Origin: an uncultured Prevotellaceae bacterium
GTDB taxonomy: Bacteria > Bacteroidota > Bacteroidia > Bacteroidales > Bacteroidaceae
Reading direction: 5' to 3'
NCBI GenBank assembly: GCA_937900485.1
Contig: CALCEL010000063.1
Coordinates: forward strand, 1-64,000
DNA length: 64,000 nt
Shown: one piece after another, positions 1 to 8,922 of the stretch
Layout: every line of letters starts with the position of its first letter
Position numbering within the stretch: position 1 is the stretch's first letter
Notes under the pieces: generated by a model
The model's input: only the letters and a program-made list of their open reading frames with translations
What the model was told of the DNA's origin: nothing
The model's database searches: none
Made by a program: the position numbers and the translations under genes

Positions 1-24
1 AGAAAGTCGGGGCTTTGCGTAAAA

Positions 25-58
25 AAAGAGGATGTGCCTATTTTGACACACCCTCTTT
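25..58. terminator. Hairpin, terminator-like
   Basis: An A-run, then arms AGAGG..TGTG and CACA..CCTCT around a short loop, then a T-run. It is nearly symmetric and could terminate on either strand. It lies just past the end of the transposase remnant, so it may be the terminal part of that insertion sequence rather than a host terminator. Confidence 0.55.
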
Positions 59-70
59 GTTTTTGCATGA

Positions 71-92
71 ACGTCTCATTTGGGATGGTTAC
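71..92. repeat. 22-bp repeat, copy 1
   Basis: The sequence begins acgtctcatttgg and ends atggttac. It matches 53502-53523 at 21 of 22 positions in the same orientation. It sits exactly where the transposase remnant loses its reading frame, so it may be the end or the target junction of the inserted element. Confidence 0.5.
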
Positions 93-507
93 GTCGGAAA
101 CGTCACGCTCTTCTCCTGAATAGTGGAGTCTATGAATGCTGTCTGCTCCCTGTCACTCTTACGCACGCGTCCGTCCTTATTACTCTTCTTGTACTCTTTC
201 TCCTTCCTCTTATCCTCCATGGCGACATTGACGCATATGCTTCCCATCAGGATAAGCTCCACGTCTTTCTAGCCAATACGGTGACGGAAATGTACAAGCT
301 CGGATGAAGTATAAGCAGCCCGGTCATCAGGCTAATCGGCTTAGGAGGACGGCAATTGCCTGTACAGAAGAGTGGAGCAAATGCCTTCTCTAAGCCTTCC
401 CTATCAGTCAGATTTGCGACCACGAATAGCGGGTGCTTTGAATCCAACATTGTCTCTAAGTCCCAGAAAAGCGATGCCTGACGACTGTTTGATGGTGATT
501 TGTGCAC
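92..507 (-). pseudogene. Decayed IS5/IS1182-type transposase
   Basis: Read on the minus strand from 507, the first ~65 codons give a typical DDE transposase N-terminus (RQASLFWDLETMLDSKHPLF, then KPISLMTGLLIL). At about 307 the frame breaks. A second frame continues with SELVHFRHRIG, an in-frame TAG, KDVELILMGSICVN, a Lys/Glu-rich linker and TAFIDSTIQEKSVTFPT, then stops at about 92. In intact relatives roughly 45 residues separate GLLIL from SELVHFRHRIG, so the copy has an internal deletion, a frameshift and a nonsense codon, and it lacks the C-terminal catalytic half. It cannot make an active transposase. The family assignment rests on recalled motifs, not a search. Confidence 0.75.
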
Positions 508-524
508 GTATAATCCGCAAGGTT

Positions 525-596
525 TTATTGTACAAAGACAGTTAATCCAATATATACATACAATTTTAAGAGTGTTATTATCTTGTTGTACAATAA
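525..596. repeat. Inverted repeat upstream of transposase remnant
   Basis: TTATTGTACAA at 525-535 and its exact reverse complement TTGTACAATAA at 586-596 are separated by 50 bp. Both lie upstream of the transposase start at 507. They could be a regulator site or the remains of the IS end. Nothing else in the 508-619 gap looks functional. Confidence 0.35.
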
Positions 597-619
597 GTTA
601 ACGTCTTCTTAAGGACTGA

Positions 620-1693
620 CTATTTGTTTTGGATCCTTTTCTTATATTCAATGTTAATCTGTTTGATATAATTAATTGATTCTTCTCTCAATCTCTTTAG
701 TTTCAGATGTACTGTATCGTAGTCTATAGGAGTTGAGAGTAGTTTGTAATATTTTTCAGCATCATCATTTTCGGTCAAAATTCTTCCTTCAATACCTAAA
801 ATGTCTAAAAGCGACTTTATCCTTGTTATTCTTTTAGGATCGGATGCGCATATTACAAATTGACGTCTATATAGTATGGAGAAAACTGCTCCATGAAATG
901 AATCAGTGATAACATATTTGGCACCAGCTATGCATTTAATCCACTCTGTAGGTGATTCGGGATAGTTACAATCGATTCCATCAATTTTTCGTATTGAGCC
1001 TATACTTTGAACTCTTGTTGAAAAATATTTGCCTGTTTTCCTACAGATATTGTAAAATGCTTCGGAGTTTATAAGCTTATATGCAATAATCTTATTATTC
1101 TCTTTTACATTTCCTGTTAAGTCATTGTAGTTTTCAAAGAGTAGTACGGGATCAATAACATTCGTGACATTCTTTATACTAAAATAGTCATTTAGAATAT
1201 TTAATCCGCTAGTTTCTCTTATTGAAATTAAGTCAAACTGATTTAATAATTCTTTTGTTTCTTTTGAGTTTATCCATTCTGTATCTTCCCATTTCTCCTT
1301 GCCGAAGCTTGTCGCATATGTGACCTTAAATATGTCTTTGCTTCCAAAGTCTAGGAAAAAACCCTTCGCCATATGTTTGGATATTTCAGGATTCCATGTC
1401 TGATCACTACCTACAAGATAACAATCTGCTCTTGGCGGATCATTCCTCAAATCTTCTAAGTTGTTGTACTTCTTTGTGATATTTTTGAAATATTTTTTTC
1501 TGAAACTATTGAATTTTAGATATTTTGGCAATAGGAGGATTTTTTTGAATAATGGATTCTCTGGCTCAGGTATTACATAGTTTACGAGTTCCACTTTGTG
1601 ACCTTCTCTTTCAAATGCTTTTATCGTGGCATATGCTTGTAATGTTGCGCCGTAATTGTCTGCCGCAAAATATGTCAGTAATGCTATTCTCAT
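620..1693 (-). CDS. Polysaccharide pyruvyl transferase family protein
   Basis: 357 residues. The N-terminus has the family signature NYGATLQAYA (residues ~13-22) and the C-terminal half has DSFHGAVFSILYRR, the conserved S-F-H-G segment. Known members transfer a pyruvyl group (ketal) from phosphoenolpyruvate to exopolysaccharide sugars; others of the family act on cell-surface polymers. No signal peptide or membrane segment is visible, so it is cytosolic. It is the last gene of a minus-strand run, starting 5 nt after the S41 protease stop. There is no nearby polysaccharide cluster, so the acceptor cannot be guessed. Its stop lies about 110 bp from the transposase remnant. The family call is strong, the substrate unknown. 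Confidence 0.85.
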   Translation of the reverse strand: MRIALLTYFAADNYGATLQAYATIKAFEREGHKVELVNYVIPEPENPLFKKILLLPKYLKFNSFRKKYFKNITKKYNNLEDLRNDPPRADCYLVGSDQTWNPEISKHMAKGFFLDFGSKDIFKVTYATSFGKEKWEDTEWINSKETKELLNQFDLISIRETSGLNILNDYFSIKNVTNVIDPVLLFENYNDLTGNVKENNKIIAYKLINSEAFYNICRKTGKYFSTRVQSIGSIRKIDGIDCNYPESPTEWIKCIAGAKYVITDSFHGAVFSILYRRQFVICASDPKRITRIKSLLDILGIEGRILTENDDAEKYYKLLSTPIDYDTVHLKLKRLREESINYIKQINIEYKKRIQNK

Positions 1694-1698
1694 CTTGT

Positions 1699-3348
1699 CT
1701 ATTTCTTAATTTTTGATTTCGTTGTCTTAGCTTTTGGAATATATTCTTTGTTTTTATATACCTCAATGGCCTTTAACAATGTGACATCATCTTTATTAAT
1801 AAACTTCATGTATTCGTTCATGTCAAGCATGTAGTATATGATTCCGCTATACACGGCCTTCTCGAGAACATGTTGTGACTTTATTATCAGATTATTGCGT
1901 CTCTTGATACCTTTATCGTCACAGTACTTGATGAACTTATCCATTGTGTTTTGTTTGTGAAGGTAACGCACAATCTCGTCTGCTTGTTTGAAGCCATTTA
2001 GTGAGCTTCTGTTGTTGTCAACATATTCGAAACAGAATTGTGTTATTATTCCTTTATTATATACCTCGTTATAATATGACGTGTATTGGGTCGTGTCTTC
2101 TGCCACAAAGTAATCTGGCATTATTCCTCCTCCGCCGTATACTACACGTCCTATTCTTGTGTGATATTCCTCACCCGTCTGATGTATTGAGTCTTCATTA
2201 AAGAACTCACCATGCTCATATCTTGTCAGGAGGTCCATCTCATACTCTTCTCTGCTATGTCCCTTAACATAAGGCTTTTGTATACATCTTCCAGATGGGG
2301 TGTAGTATCTTGCCACGGTGAGTCTGAGCATTGAGCCGTCTGAGAAGTCGATTGGTTGCTGTACCAGTCCCTTTCCGAATGTTCTTCTGCCAATTATCAC
2401 TCCTCTGTCATTATCTTGGATTGCTCCAGAGAAAATCTCAGACGCACTTGCAGAGAACTCATTTGTCAGTATTATAAGTGGTAGGTTCTCGTATGATCCT
2501 CTTCCGTCACTGTAGTACTCTTCCTTCTTGAATTTACGTCCTTTTGTATATACTATAAGTCTCTTTTCTGGTAAGAACTCGTTAATCATCTGTATTGCGC
2601 TTTGCAGATACCCTCCTCCGTTATCGCGTAAGTCAATTACAAGTCCTTGGAATCCCTCCTCTTGCAGTTCTGCAAGAGATGTTAACAACTCGGCGTATGT
2701 TGTCTCACCAAAACTCTTGATTTTGATATATCCCAGTTGTTTGTCAATCATATAAGTGGCGTCCACACTTTTCACTGGTATATCACCTCTGACAATTGTG
2801 AAGAATTTGGTTTTCTTACTTCCGCTTCGTATGATTCCCAATTTCACTTTTGTTCCTGCCTCACCTTTCAGACGATGCATAGTCTCTTCGTTGGTGACTA
2901 TGGAGCCGACAAATGGTTTGTCATTAATCGATATTATCTTATCACCCGCAAGCAGTCCGACCTTCTCAGAAGGTCCTCCCTTGATGATGTTTGTGATTCT
3001 CACTGTATCTGTTCTTATCGTGAATTGAACACCGATGCCGCTGAAACTGCCTCTTAAATCATCATTTGCGGCTTGTGCGGCTTTAGCGGATATGTATGTG
3101 GAATGTGGATCCAGTTCGTCCAGGAGCTTAGGCATGGTCTGTTCGACAATATCCGCTATGTTAACAGTGTCAACATATTGGTCATCAATGATGTGAAGTA
3201 AGTCGTTTAGCTTGTTACTTGACGTGTTGATGATATTCAGTCTGTTACCGGAGAATCTGTTTGCGAAGAACGTGCCGATGATTATTCCTATAACTACACT
3301 GACTGCTGATATAAGCGGTATATATCTAGATGAGCGGTTTATATTCAT
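1699..3348 (-). CDS. S41 family C-terminal processing peptidase (CtpA/Prc-like)
   Basis: 549 residues. An N-terminal membrane anchor (~10-30) is followed by a PDZ domain (~100-180, with SGIGVQF and GDKIISIND) and the S41 protease core (~205-390). The core has DLRDNGGG, SASASEIF and TFGKGLVQQ. By spacing to E. coli Prc, the Ser-Lys dyad should be Ser302 and Lys327, 25 residues apart. The ~150-residue C-terminal tail is helical and not assigned. It should act in the periplasm, trimming or degrading exported proteins. It lies 13 nt downstream of the dCMP deaminase gene, so the two are probably co-transcribed. Confidence 0.9.
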   Translation of the reverse strand: MNINRSSRYIPLISAVSVVIGIIIGTFFANRFSGNRLNIINTSSNKLNDLLHIIDDQYVDTVNIADIVEQTMPKLLDELDPHSTYISAKAAQAANDDLRGSFSGIGVQFTIRTDTVRITNIIKGGPSEKVGLLAGDKIISINDKPFVGSIVTNEETMHRLKGEAGTKVKLGIIRSGSKKTKFFTIVRGDIPVKSVDATYMIDKQLGYIKIKSFGETTYAELLTSLAELQEEGFQGLVIDLRDNGGGYLQSAIQMINEFLPEKRLIVYTKGRKFKKEEYYSDGRGSYENLPLIILTNEFSASASEIFSGAIQDNDRGVIIGRRTFGKGLVQQPIDFSDGSMLRLTVARYYTPSGRCIQKPYVKGHSREEYEMDLLTRYEHGEFFNEDSIHQTGEEYHTRIGRVVYGGGGIMPDYFVAEDTTQYTSYYNEVYNKGIITQFCFEYVDNNRSSLNGFKQADEIVRYLHKQNTMDKFIKYCDDKGIKRRNNLIIKSQHVLEKAVYSGIIYYMLDMNEYMKFINKDDVTLLKAIEVYKNKEYIPKAKTTKSKIKK

Positions 3349-3361
3349 CTTTTATATTGTG

Positions 3362-3811
3362 TTAATTATTATTCTTTTCTATGTTATTATCCTCAAGCAG
3401 AAGGACGTCTATACCTGCTTTACGTAACAATTCAACTCCATCCTCAAGTCTGTATTTCTCAGAGTATACAACCCTTTTGATGCCAGCTTGTATTATAAGT
3501 TTTGCGCATTCAATACATGGTGATGCGGTCACATATAATGTTGACCCGTCACTTGAGTTGCTTGACCTGGCGATTTTTGTTATTGCGTTCGCTTCGGCGT
3601 GTAAGACATAGGGTAGAGTAGTGTTCCCGTTGTCTTCGCAGACATTCTCGAATCCAGAAGGAGTGCCGTTGTACCCGTCTGATATTATCATCTTGTCTTT
3701 CACGATGAGCGCCCCGACCTGTCGCCTTTTGCAATAGGAGTTTTCAGCCCATATGTGAGCCATGCGGAGATAACGTAAATCTAAATTTAATTGTTTGTGT
3801 TGATCACTCAT
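3362..3811 (-). CDS. dCMP deaminase family protein (ComEB-type)
   Basis: 149 residues, a full-length zinc cytidine/deoxycytidylate deaminase. The zinc and catalytic residues are visible: HAEANAI (His71, Glu73) and PCIEC (Cys99, Cys102). Enzymes of this type convert dCMP to dUMP, feeding thymidylate synthesis; ComEB in Bacillus is the named relative. It is cytosolic. The gene sits between a small lipoprotein gene (12 nt upstream) and the S41 protease, a pairing I associate with other Bacteroidales genomes. The AMSDQHKQ-type start at 3811 is the first Met in frame. Confident as a family assignment. Confidence 0.88.
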   Translation of the reverse strand: MSDQHKQLNLDLRYLRMAHIWAENSYCKRRQVGALIVKDKMIISDGYNGTPSGFENVCEDNGNTTLPYVLHAEANAITKIARSSNSSDGSTLYVTASPCIECAKLIIQAGIKRVVYSEKYRLEDGVELLRKAGIDVLLLEDNNIEKNNN

Positions 3812-3823
3812 AAAACAATAATT

Positions 3824-4258
3824 TTATCGATTTGCGGAGAAGCGTATATAGTTATCATCGTCTTGTTTGAGAATCATAATATTTGAATCTCCCTCGTACT
3901 TCTTAATGTTTTTAAGAATCGTGTACAAGTTTTTATCGAAGACGCTTATGTTTCCACTTGTTTGTGTTATAGACAATGTCATTGATTTCTTTTCTCCATC
4001 AGCAGACCAATTTCCTGATATGTTTGTTCCTTCGGACAATGTTCCGTTGAAACTTGACGTGGCAAAATTAATAAAATATGCTGACGTACCACTCTGATAT
4101 AGGTTTTTTACTTCAGAATTCATTACATTGCCATTGATTGTGGCTCCTGTCATCAACCATTTCTTTCCTATAAACAGTTCATTAAGGTCATCTTCTTTTG
4201 AACACGACACACATAATAATGTCATTGTCAGTATATATATATAATTAAATATCTTCAT
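3824..4258 (-). CDS. Small lipocalin-like lipoprotein (DUF4847-like)
   Basis: 144 residues. The N-terminus is a type II signal peptide with lipobox LLCVSC and mature Cys19 followed by SKEDD, so it is a lipoprotein. The rest is rich in short beta strands (GKKWLMTGATING, INFATSSFNGTL, GNWSADGEKKSMTLSI), a pattern of the lipocalin-like small lipoproteins of Bacteroidetes. I recall DUF4847 at this locus in Bacteroides, but could not check it. It lies 14 nt after the M3 peptidase stop. The biochemical role is unknown. Confidence 0.65.
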   Translation of the reverse strand: MKIFNYIYILTMTLLCVSCSKEDDLNELFIGKKWLMTGATINGNVMNSEVKNLYQSGTSAYFINFATSSFNGTLSEGTNISGNWSADGEKKSMTLSITQTSGNISVFDKNLYTILKNIKKYEGDSNIMILKQDDDNYIRFSANR

Positions 4259-4272
4259 TTATAACATAAGTG

Positions 4273-6306
4273 TTATTGTATGATACCATTCCTTTTAAGT
4301 AAAGCGTCAATTGTTGGCTCCTGACCGCGAAAACTAACATACAACTTCATTGGATGTTCAGTTCCGCCTTTAGACAGAATGTTATTTCTGAAACTGTCCG
4401 CAGTCTCCTTGTTGAATATCCCATTTTTCTTGAATAGAGAGAATGCGTCGGCGTCAAGCACTTCTGCCCATTTGTATGAGTAATATCCAGCCGAGTATCC
4501 TCCTGCCATTATATGTGAGAATTGTACGCTCATGCATGTCTCGTTGACAGAGTTTATTACTTGTGCCTTTTCCCAAGCTTTCTTCTCAAATGTCCTTATG
4601 TCTTCTTCTAATGGTTCAGTGATGGTATAATAAGCCATGTCGAGCAGCCCAAAACTTACTTGTCTCATACATGCATATGCTACATTAAAGTTTCTGCTGT
4701 CGATGATTTTCTTTATCAGTTCATCAGGTATCACTTCACCGGTCTTGTAGTGTCGAGCGAAAGTGATAAGAAAATCACGTTCCACGCTAAAGTTCTCCAT
4801 GAATTGAGATGGTAGTTCGACGAAGTCCCAATATACATTTGTGCCGCTAAGCGAGCGATACTTTGTGTTTGCGAATATTCCATGCAAAGAATGTCCGAAT
4901 TCATGTAAGAATGTCTCCACCTCATCTAATGTCAGCAATGCTGGTTTGTCTGGCGTAGGCTTAGTGAAGTTTGTTACGATGGAAACTTGAGGGAGTATTC
5001 GTTTTCCATTTTTGTCTATATACTCACTCTTGAAGTTTGTCATCCATGCTCCAGACTTCTTTGAGCTTCTCGGATGAAAATCGCAATAGAAAGTTGCCAA
5101 TGGTTTATTGTCCTTATCTATTACGTCGTACACCTCTACATCTTTGTGATATACAGGTACGTTGTCGTTCTTTGTGAACTTTATTCCATAGAGTTCCGTG
5201 GCTAAACCAAAGACGCCCTCCTTAACCTTTGACAACTCAAAATATGGACGCACCATCTCCGAGTTGATGTTATATTCCCTTTCTTTCAGTTTGTTAGAAT
5301 AATATGCGAAGTCCCACGGCATCATTACAAAGTCCTCACCTTCTATTTCTTTCGCTATACTGCGTACATCATCAACCTCTTTTCGTGCCGTTGGCATATA
5401 TGCGTCTATCAGATTGTCAAGAAGAGAGTACACACGTGTTGTGTTCTCTGCCATTCTGTTTTCGAGTACATATTCAGCATAGTTTTTGTAACCTAGAAGA
5501 TTCGCTAATTTCAGCGACAGGTTGACAATGCTCCTAACAATCTCATAGTTGTTGTTGTCATTGTCGTGAGTGCATATTGTGTTATATGCCATGTACACCT
5601 TCTCTCTAAGAGTTCTCTTTGTTGAGTATGTCATGAAAGGAACCATACTTGGGGCATGGAGTGTAATACACCATCCATCGAGATTTCTTTCCTTCGCAGC
5701 TTCTCTCGCAGCCTCCTTGCTACTGTCTGGTAAGCCTTCCAGGTCATTCTCATCAGTGATATGCAGGAAGAAATCATTTGTTTCTTTCAGTTTATTCTGT
5801 GAGAATTGTAGCGATAAGACGCTTAGTTGAGAGGAATAATCACGTAATTTTGTTTTCTCTTCATCTGTAAGTAATGCGCCGTTTCTAACGAATCCGGAGT
5901 ACTTCTTTTCGAGTAGTGTCTTTTGTTCTGTCGTCAGCCCGTCAAAGTTTTTTGACTTATATTCATTGTATACACTTTTTACTCTTTCAAAAAGTTTTTG
6001 ATTGAGAAGTATGTTGTTTGAGTGTTCGGATAGAATAGGGGACAGTTTTTGTGCAAGGTTGTCTAAATTGTCATTTGTCTCTGCACTTAAAAGGTTGTAG
6101 AAACACTCCTCAACATTCTCTAGTAGTGAACCTGCATTGTCGAGTGCTTCAATAGTGTTTTCAAACGTTGCTTTATCTCTGTTTGATACAATACTCTCTA
6201 TGTCTTTATCTTCTTCTTCGATACCTCGCATTATTGCAGGTTCATAATCCTCAAATTTGATTCTATCGAAAGGAATATACTCGTATGTAGTGAAAAATGG
6301 ATTCAT
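4273..6306 (-). CDS. dcp: M3 family peptidyl-dipeptidase (Dcp-like)
   Basis: 677 residues from the ATG at 6306 (MNPFFTTYEY). The frame is open to a GTG at 6333, but that start would overlap the upstream Crp gene. The zinc motif HEFGH lies at about residues 468-472 and the third ligand is the Glu in FVELPSQFMENF about 25 residues later. Members are cytosolic or periplasmic zinc peptidases that remove C-terminal dipeptides from short peptides. No signal peptide is visible, so this copy looks cytosolic. It is transcribed with the lipoprotein and deaminase genes downstream. The family call is secure; Dcp against oligopeptidase A is judged from length and the C-terminal GGY region. Confidence 0.88.
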   Translation of the reverse strand: MNPFFTTYEYIPFDRIKFEDYEPAIMRGIEEEDKDIESIVSNRDKATFENTIEALDNAGSLLENVEECFYNLLSAETNDNLDNLAQKLSPILSEHSNNILLNQKLFERVKSVYNEYKSKNFDGLTTEQKTLLEKKYSGFVRNGALLTDEEKTKLRDYSSQLSVLSLQFSQNKLKETNDFFLHITDENDLEGLPDSSKEAAREAAKERNLDGWCITLHAPSMVPFMTYSTKRTLREKVYMAYNTICTHDNDNNNYEIVRSIVNLSLKLANLLGYKNYAEYVLENRMAENTTRVYSLLDNLIDAYMPTARKEVDDVRSIAKEIEGEDFVMMPWDFAYYSNKLKEREYNINSEMVRPYFELSKVKEGVFGLATELYGIKFTKNDNVPVYHKDVEVYDVIDKDNKPLATFYCDFHPRSSKKSGAWMTNFKSEYIDKNGKRILPQVSIVTNFTKPTPDKPALLTLDEVETFLHEFGHSLHGIFANTKYRSLSGTNVYWDFVELPSQFMENFSVERDFLITFARHYKTGEVIPDELIKKIIDSRNFNVAYACMRQVSFGLLDMAYYTITEPLEEDIRTFEKKAWEKAQVINSVNETCMSVQFSHIMAGGYSAGYYSYKWAEVLDADAFSLFKKNGIFNKETADSFRNNILSKGGTEHPMKLYVSFRGQEPTIDALLKRNGIIQ

Positions 6307-6325
6307 ATTTTGTTTAATGATATTG

Positions 6326-6997
6326 TTAAGCACTTATAAACTTACGCATGTCAAATACTGTAAATGCGTTTCGTTGTTGTGATATAAGTCCTTCGTTGTT
6401 AAGTTGTTTTAGTGTGTTGGAGACGTTGAGTCTTGTTTCTCCGATAATATTCGCCATAGTCTCCATTTTTATTTTTATCACTTTTTCTCCTATGTCATTC
6501 AAACAATACCCACGCACAAGTCTTGTTATTTTATTTTTTATTGATGCGGGTTCGCTGAGCATGAGTTGATTGTTTGCTTGTTGCATCTTGTTACAAACAA
6601 GATTCAGCATGTTGGTTTTTATTATCGGATAATCCATCAGTGTGTTCAGAAATACATTCTTTGGAATTACCAGTGTACTGCCATCTGTCTCGAACACATA
6701 ATCTCTTGTGTATCGCTGTCTCATTCCAAACATGCTGTACGGCTCAATAGCAATTGGTGCTTTTATATATTCTGTCACTACTATGTTATTGCAAGGAACA
6801 CGAAAAATGGTTTTTAGTTCTCCGTTTATAACGTAGATAAGTTTTTTACAATTCTCATCTTGCTCGGCCATGTACTCTCCAGCAATATGTTGTTGAAAGT
6901 CAAGCTGAACCTTGAATACGAAACTTTCAATGTCGTTATTGCTCATTCCTTGAAGTAAAGGTAGCTGCTGAAGCCGTTCAAACATTGTAAGTGACAT
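6326..6997 (-). CDS. Crp/Fnr family transcriptional regulator
   Basis: 223 residues. A cyclic-nucleotide-binding-like beta barrel covers ~20-125 and a winged helix-turn-helix covers ~150-215 (KMETMANIIGETRLNVSNTL). The phosphate-binding Arg-Ser pair of true cAMP sensors is not seen, and there is no Cys cluster for an Fe-S centre, so the effector is unknown. The gene precedes the M3 peptidase with 19 nt to its ATG and is separated from apbE by 39 nt, so it may be the first gene of the downstream operon or part of a longer one. Many Bacteroidetes Crp-like proteins of this size respond to redox or nitrosative stress. Confidence 0.85.
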   Translation of the reverse strand: MSLTMFERLQQLPLLQGMSNNDIESFVFKVQLDFQQHIAGEYMAEQDENCKKLIYVINGELKTIFRVPCNNIVVTEYIKAPIAIEPYSMFGMRQRYTRDYVFETDGSTLVIPKNVFLNTLMDYPIIKTNMLNLVCNKMQQANNQLMLSEPASIKNKITRLVRGYCLNDIGEKVIKIKMETMANIIGETRLNVSNTLKQLNNEGLISQQRNAFTVFDMRKFISA

Positions 6998-7036
6998 CGT
7001 CTAATTCTTTTTTTTTATACTTCTTATTAAAGTAAA

Positions 7037-8122
7037 TTACTCCGAGATATACTCTTTTATGTTATCTGTCATCCATTCCTCAGTCTCTCCGTTTTCTCCA
7101 GCGCAGATAAAGAACGCCATTAGTTCTTTGTGACGTTCTAAAATTTTCTTTGACTCTTCGAGTCCCAGTACCATGAATGACGTTGCATAAGCATCTGCTG
7201 TAGCGCAGTCTGATGCTATCACCGTTGATGACAGTATGTTGTGCTGGACAGGGTAACCTGTACGAGGGTCTATGGTATGTGCGTATTTCTTGCCACCTTT
7301 GATGTAGAAATTGCGATAATTTCCAGATGTGGCCATAGATAGGTCTGAGATTTTAAGTACTTGTTCAATATCTCTGTTCAGTGATAGTGAGTCATCTACA
7401 GGTTTGTTAATACCTATTTTCCATAGTTGTCCTTTTGGGTTCTTTCCTCTCACCCTGACTTCACCACCTATCTCCACCATGTAGTTTTTCACATTGTTTT
7501 TCTCCAGAAACTTGCCAACAGCGTCCACACCATATCCTTTTGCTATAGCTCCGCAGTCAAGCATTGTCTCTTTATGGGATTTCAGTATATGTCTGTCTTT
7601 CAGTTGCACTTTATCCAATCCCACATAAGTCATCAGACTATCCACCTTAACTTCATTCACATTTTTAATGTTCTTAAAGCCAAAGCCCCAGAGATTCACA
7701 AGATGAGCGACAGTAATATCGAAAGCTCCATCCGTGTCTTTATATATCTTTTCGGCAAGTGTGAACACATCTGTGAACATCTCATTCACTGTGGTGTCTC
7801 TTCCATCATTTATAGCAGAGATAATAGATTCTTTGTTAAAAGGAGAGAGTGAATTGTCCACTTCTTGTAAAACCTTTACTATCTCTTCCTGCATATCATT
7901 CTCTGCCTCGTAGGTGATGTGGTATATTGTGCCGAACACCATTCCTTCACATCTCTGAGTTTTTGCGGAAGTCCAGGAAATACCATTATTCGTGGTGTTA
8001 GGATGTTGTTCCCTATAAACGAAATATGTTCCTACAATCAGAATGATAAGTAGAATCCATCCCCACCATTTGATGTCATGTTTTTCCGCGTTGTCCTTTT
8101 GCTCAATTCCGAATATTTTCAT
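7037..8122 (-). CDS. apbE: FAD:protein FMN transferase (ApbE)
   Basis: 361 residues. An N-terminal membrane segment (~20-37, WWGWILLIILIVGTYFVY) anchors a periplasmic ApbE domain. Conserved segments include DCGAIAKGYGVD, VEIGGEVRVRG and HTIDPRTGYPV, the last of which binds the flavin and magnesium. The enzyme transfers FMN from FAD to Ser/Thr of exported flavoproteins such as the Na-translocating NADH dehydrogenase or Rnf subunits, none of which is in this window. The gene overlaps the DUF6048 gene by 4 nt, which indicates co-transcription. The WW before the anchor and the missing lipobox suggest an uncleaved membrane anchor. Confidence 0.9.
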   Translation of the reverse strand: MKIFGIEQKDNAEKHDIKWWGWILLIILIVGTYFVYREQHPNTTNNGISWTSAKTQRCEGMVFGTIYHITYEAENDMQEEIVKVLQEVDNSLSPFNKESIISAINDGRDTTVNEMFTDVFTLAEKIYKDTDGAFDITVAHLVNLWGFGFKNIKNVNEVKVDSLMTYVGLDKVQLKDRHILKSHKETMLDCGAIAKGYGVDAVGKFLEKNNVKNYMVEIGGEVRVRGKNPKGQLWKIGINKPVDDSLSLNRDIEQVLKISDLSMATSGNYRNFYIKGGKKYAHTIDPRTGYPVQHNILSSTVIASDCATADAYATSFMVLGLEESKKILERHKELMAFFICAGENGETEEWMTDNIKEYISE

Positions 8123-8922
8123 TTTCCGTGTTTTTTTCCCCAGTTAAGATCAAAGATGAGATTGTACGTTCCTCCCCAACAACTGCTGTTCACCGTAGTT
8201 CCGTAACCAGGTATATAATATGGTTTTGAATAATCACTCTTCGTGGAATGTAACTCTGATTTATATCTTATGCTCCATCCCATATGGAAATTACTTACTA
8301 TCTTGACTTGGCAACCAAAGCATAGCTCTAACCATTGGCTGGTGGTGCTTATGTTATTCAGATGAAAGTTCTCAGAACCTCCCCAGATGGGATCTGTCAT
8401 TTCTGCACCGGATATGTCATAATCATATTTAGATAAACCATATCTGAAACCGACAAATAGTTTATTGTCCTGAAGTTTGTCCTTCAGTATATTATAGTCG
8501 AATCCTATTCTTATGTAAGGAGCATTATCCTTGAATGTTATGTTTGTGTCATCGTCGGTTATATCACATTTTGCGTATCCGAGTTCAGCAATTGGAAAAT
8601 ACGTGTTCTTGAGATTAAGTCGCAGTGCGGCTTCCATATTACCATAATCTCCAAGAATCTGCATTCCCGCTCCTATTAAATCAACAGATAGGGTGAAACC
8701 TTGAAAGAATGTAGTCTTGTAATCTGACTCGTTGTCTTGAGGAATCCATTTTGTTGGACCTTCGGGTTTTTGTATGTTCATAGTAGAGTCGATGACCACC
8801 TTATTCCCTTCCTTTGTCAAGCCAGAGAGTGTTTGTCCTGAGACTGTCATTGTTGACAGAAAGGTGATAATCAGACAGAGACTATTCCGCACTACCGTTG
8901 AAATATATTTTGATGTTTTCAT
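8119..8922 (-). CDS. DUF6048-like outer-membrane beta-barrel protein
   Basis: 267 residues from ATG 8922 (MKTSKYIS); an ATG 9 nt further upstream is also possible. A signal peptide (~1-30, ends STMTVSGQ) is followed by alternating hydrophobic strands and Gly-rich turns (IRIGFDYN, LFVGFRYGLSKYDY), typical of a small outer-membrane barrel. I recognise it as DUF6048, which in Bacteroidales normally follows a DUF6452 gene as here. Its start lies inside the upstream gene (41-50 nt overlap), so translation is probably coupled. Function is not known to me. Confidence 0.7.
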   Translation of the reverse strand: MKTSKYISTVVRNSLCLIITFLSTMTVSGQTLSGLTKEGNKVVIDSTMNIQKPEGPTKWIPQDNESDYKTTFFQGFTLSVDLIGAGMQILGDYGNMEAALRLNLKNTYFPIAELGYAKCDITDDDTNITFKDNAPYIRIGFDYNILKDKLQDNKLFVGFRYGLSKYDYDISGAEMTDPIWGGSENFHLNNISTTSQWLELCFGCQVKIVSNFHMGWSIRYKSELHSTKSDYSKPYYIPGYGTTVNSSCWGGTYNLIFDLNWGKKHGK

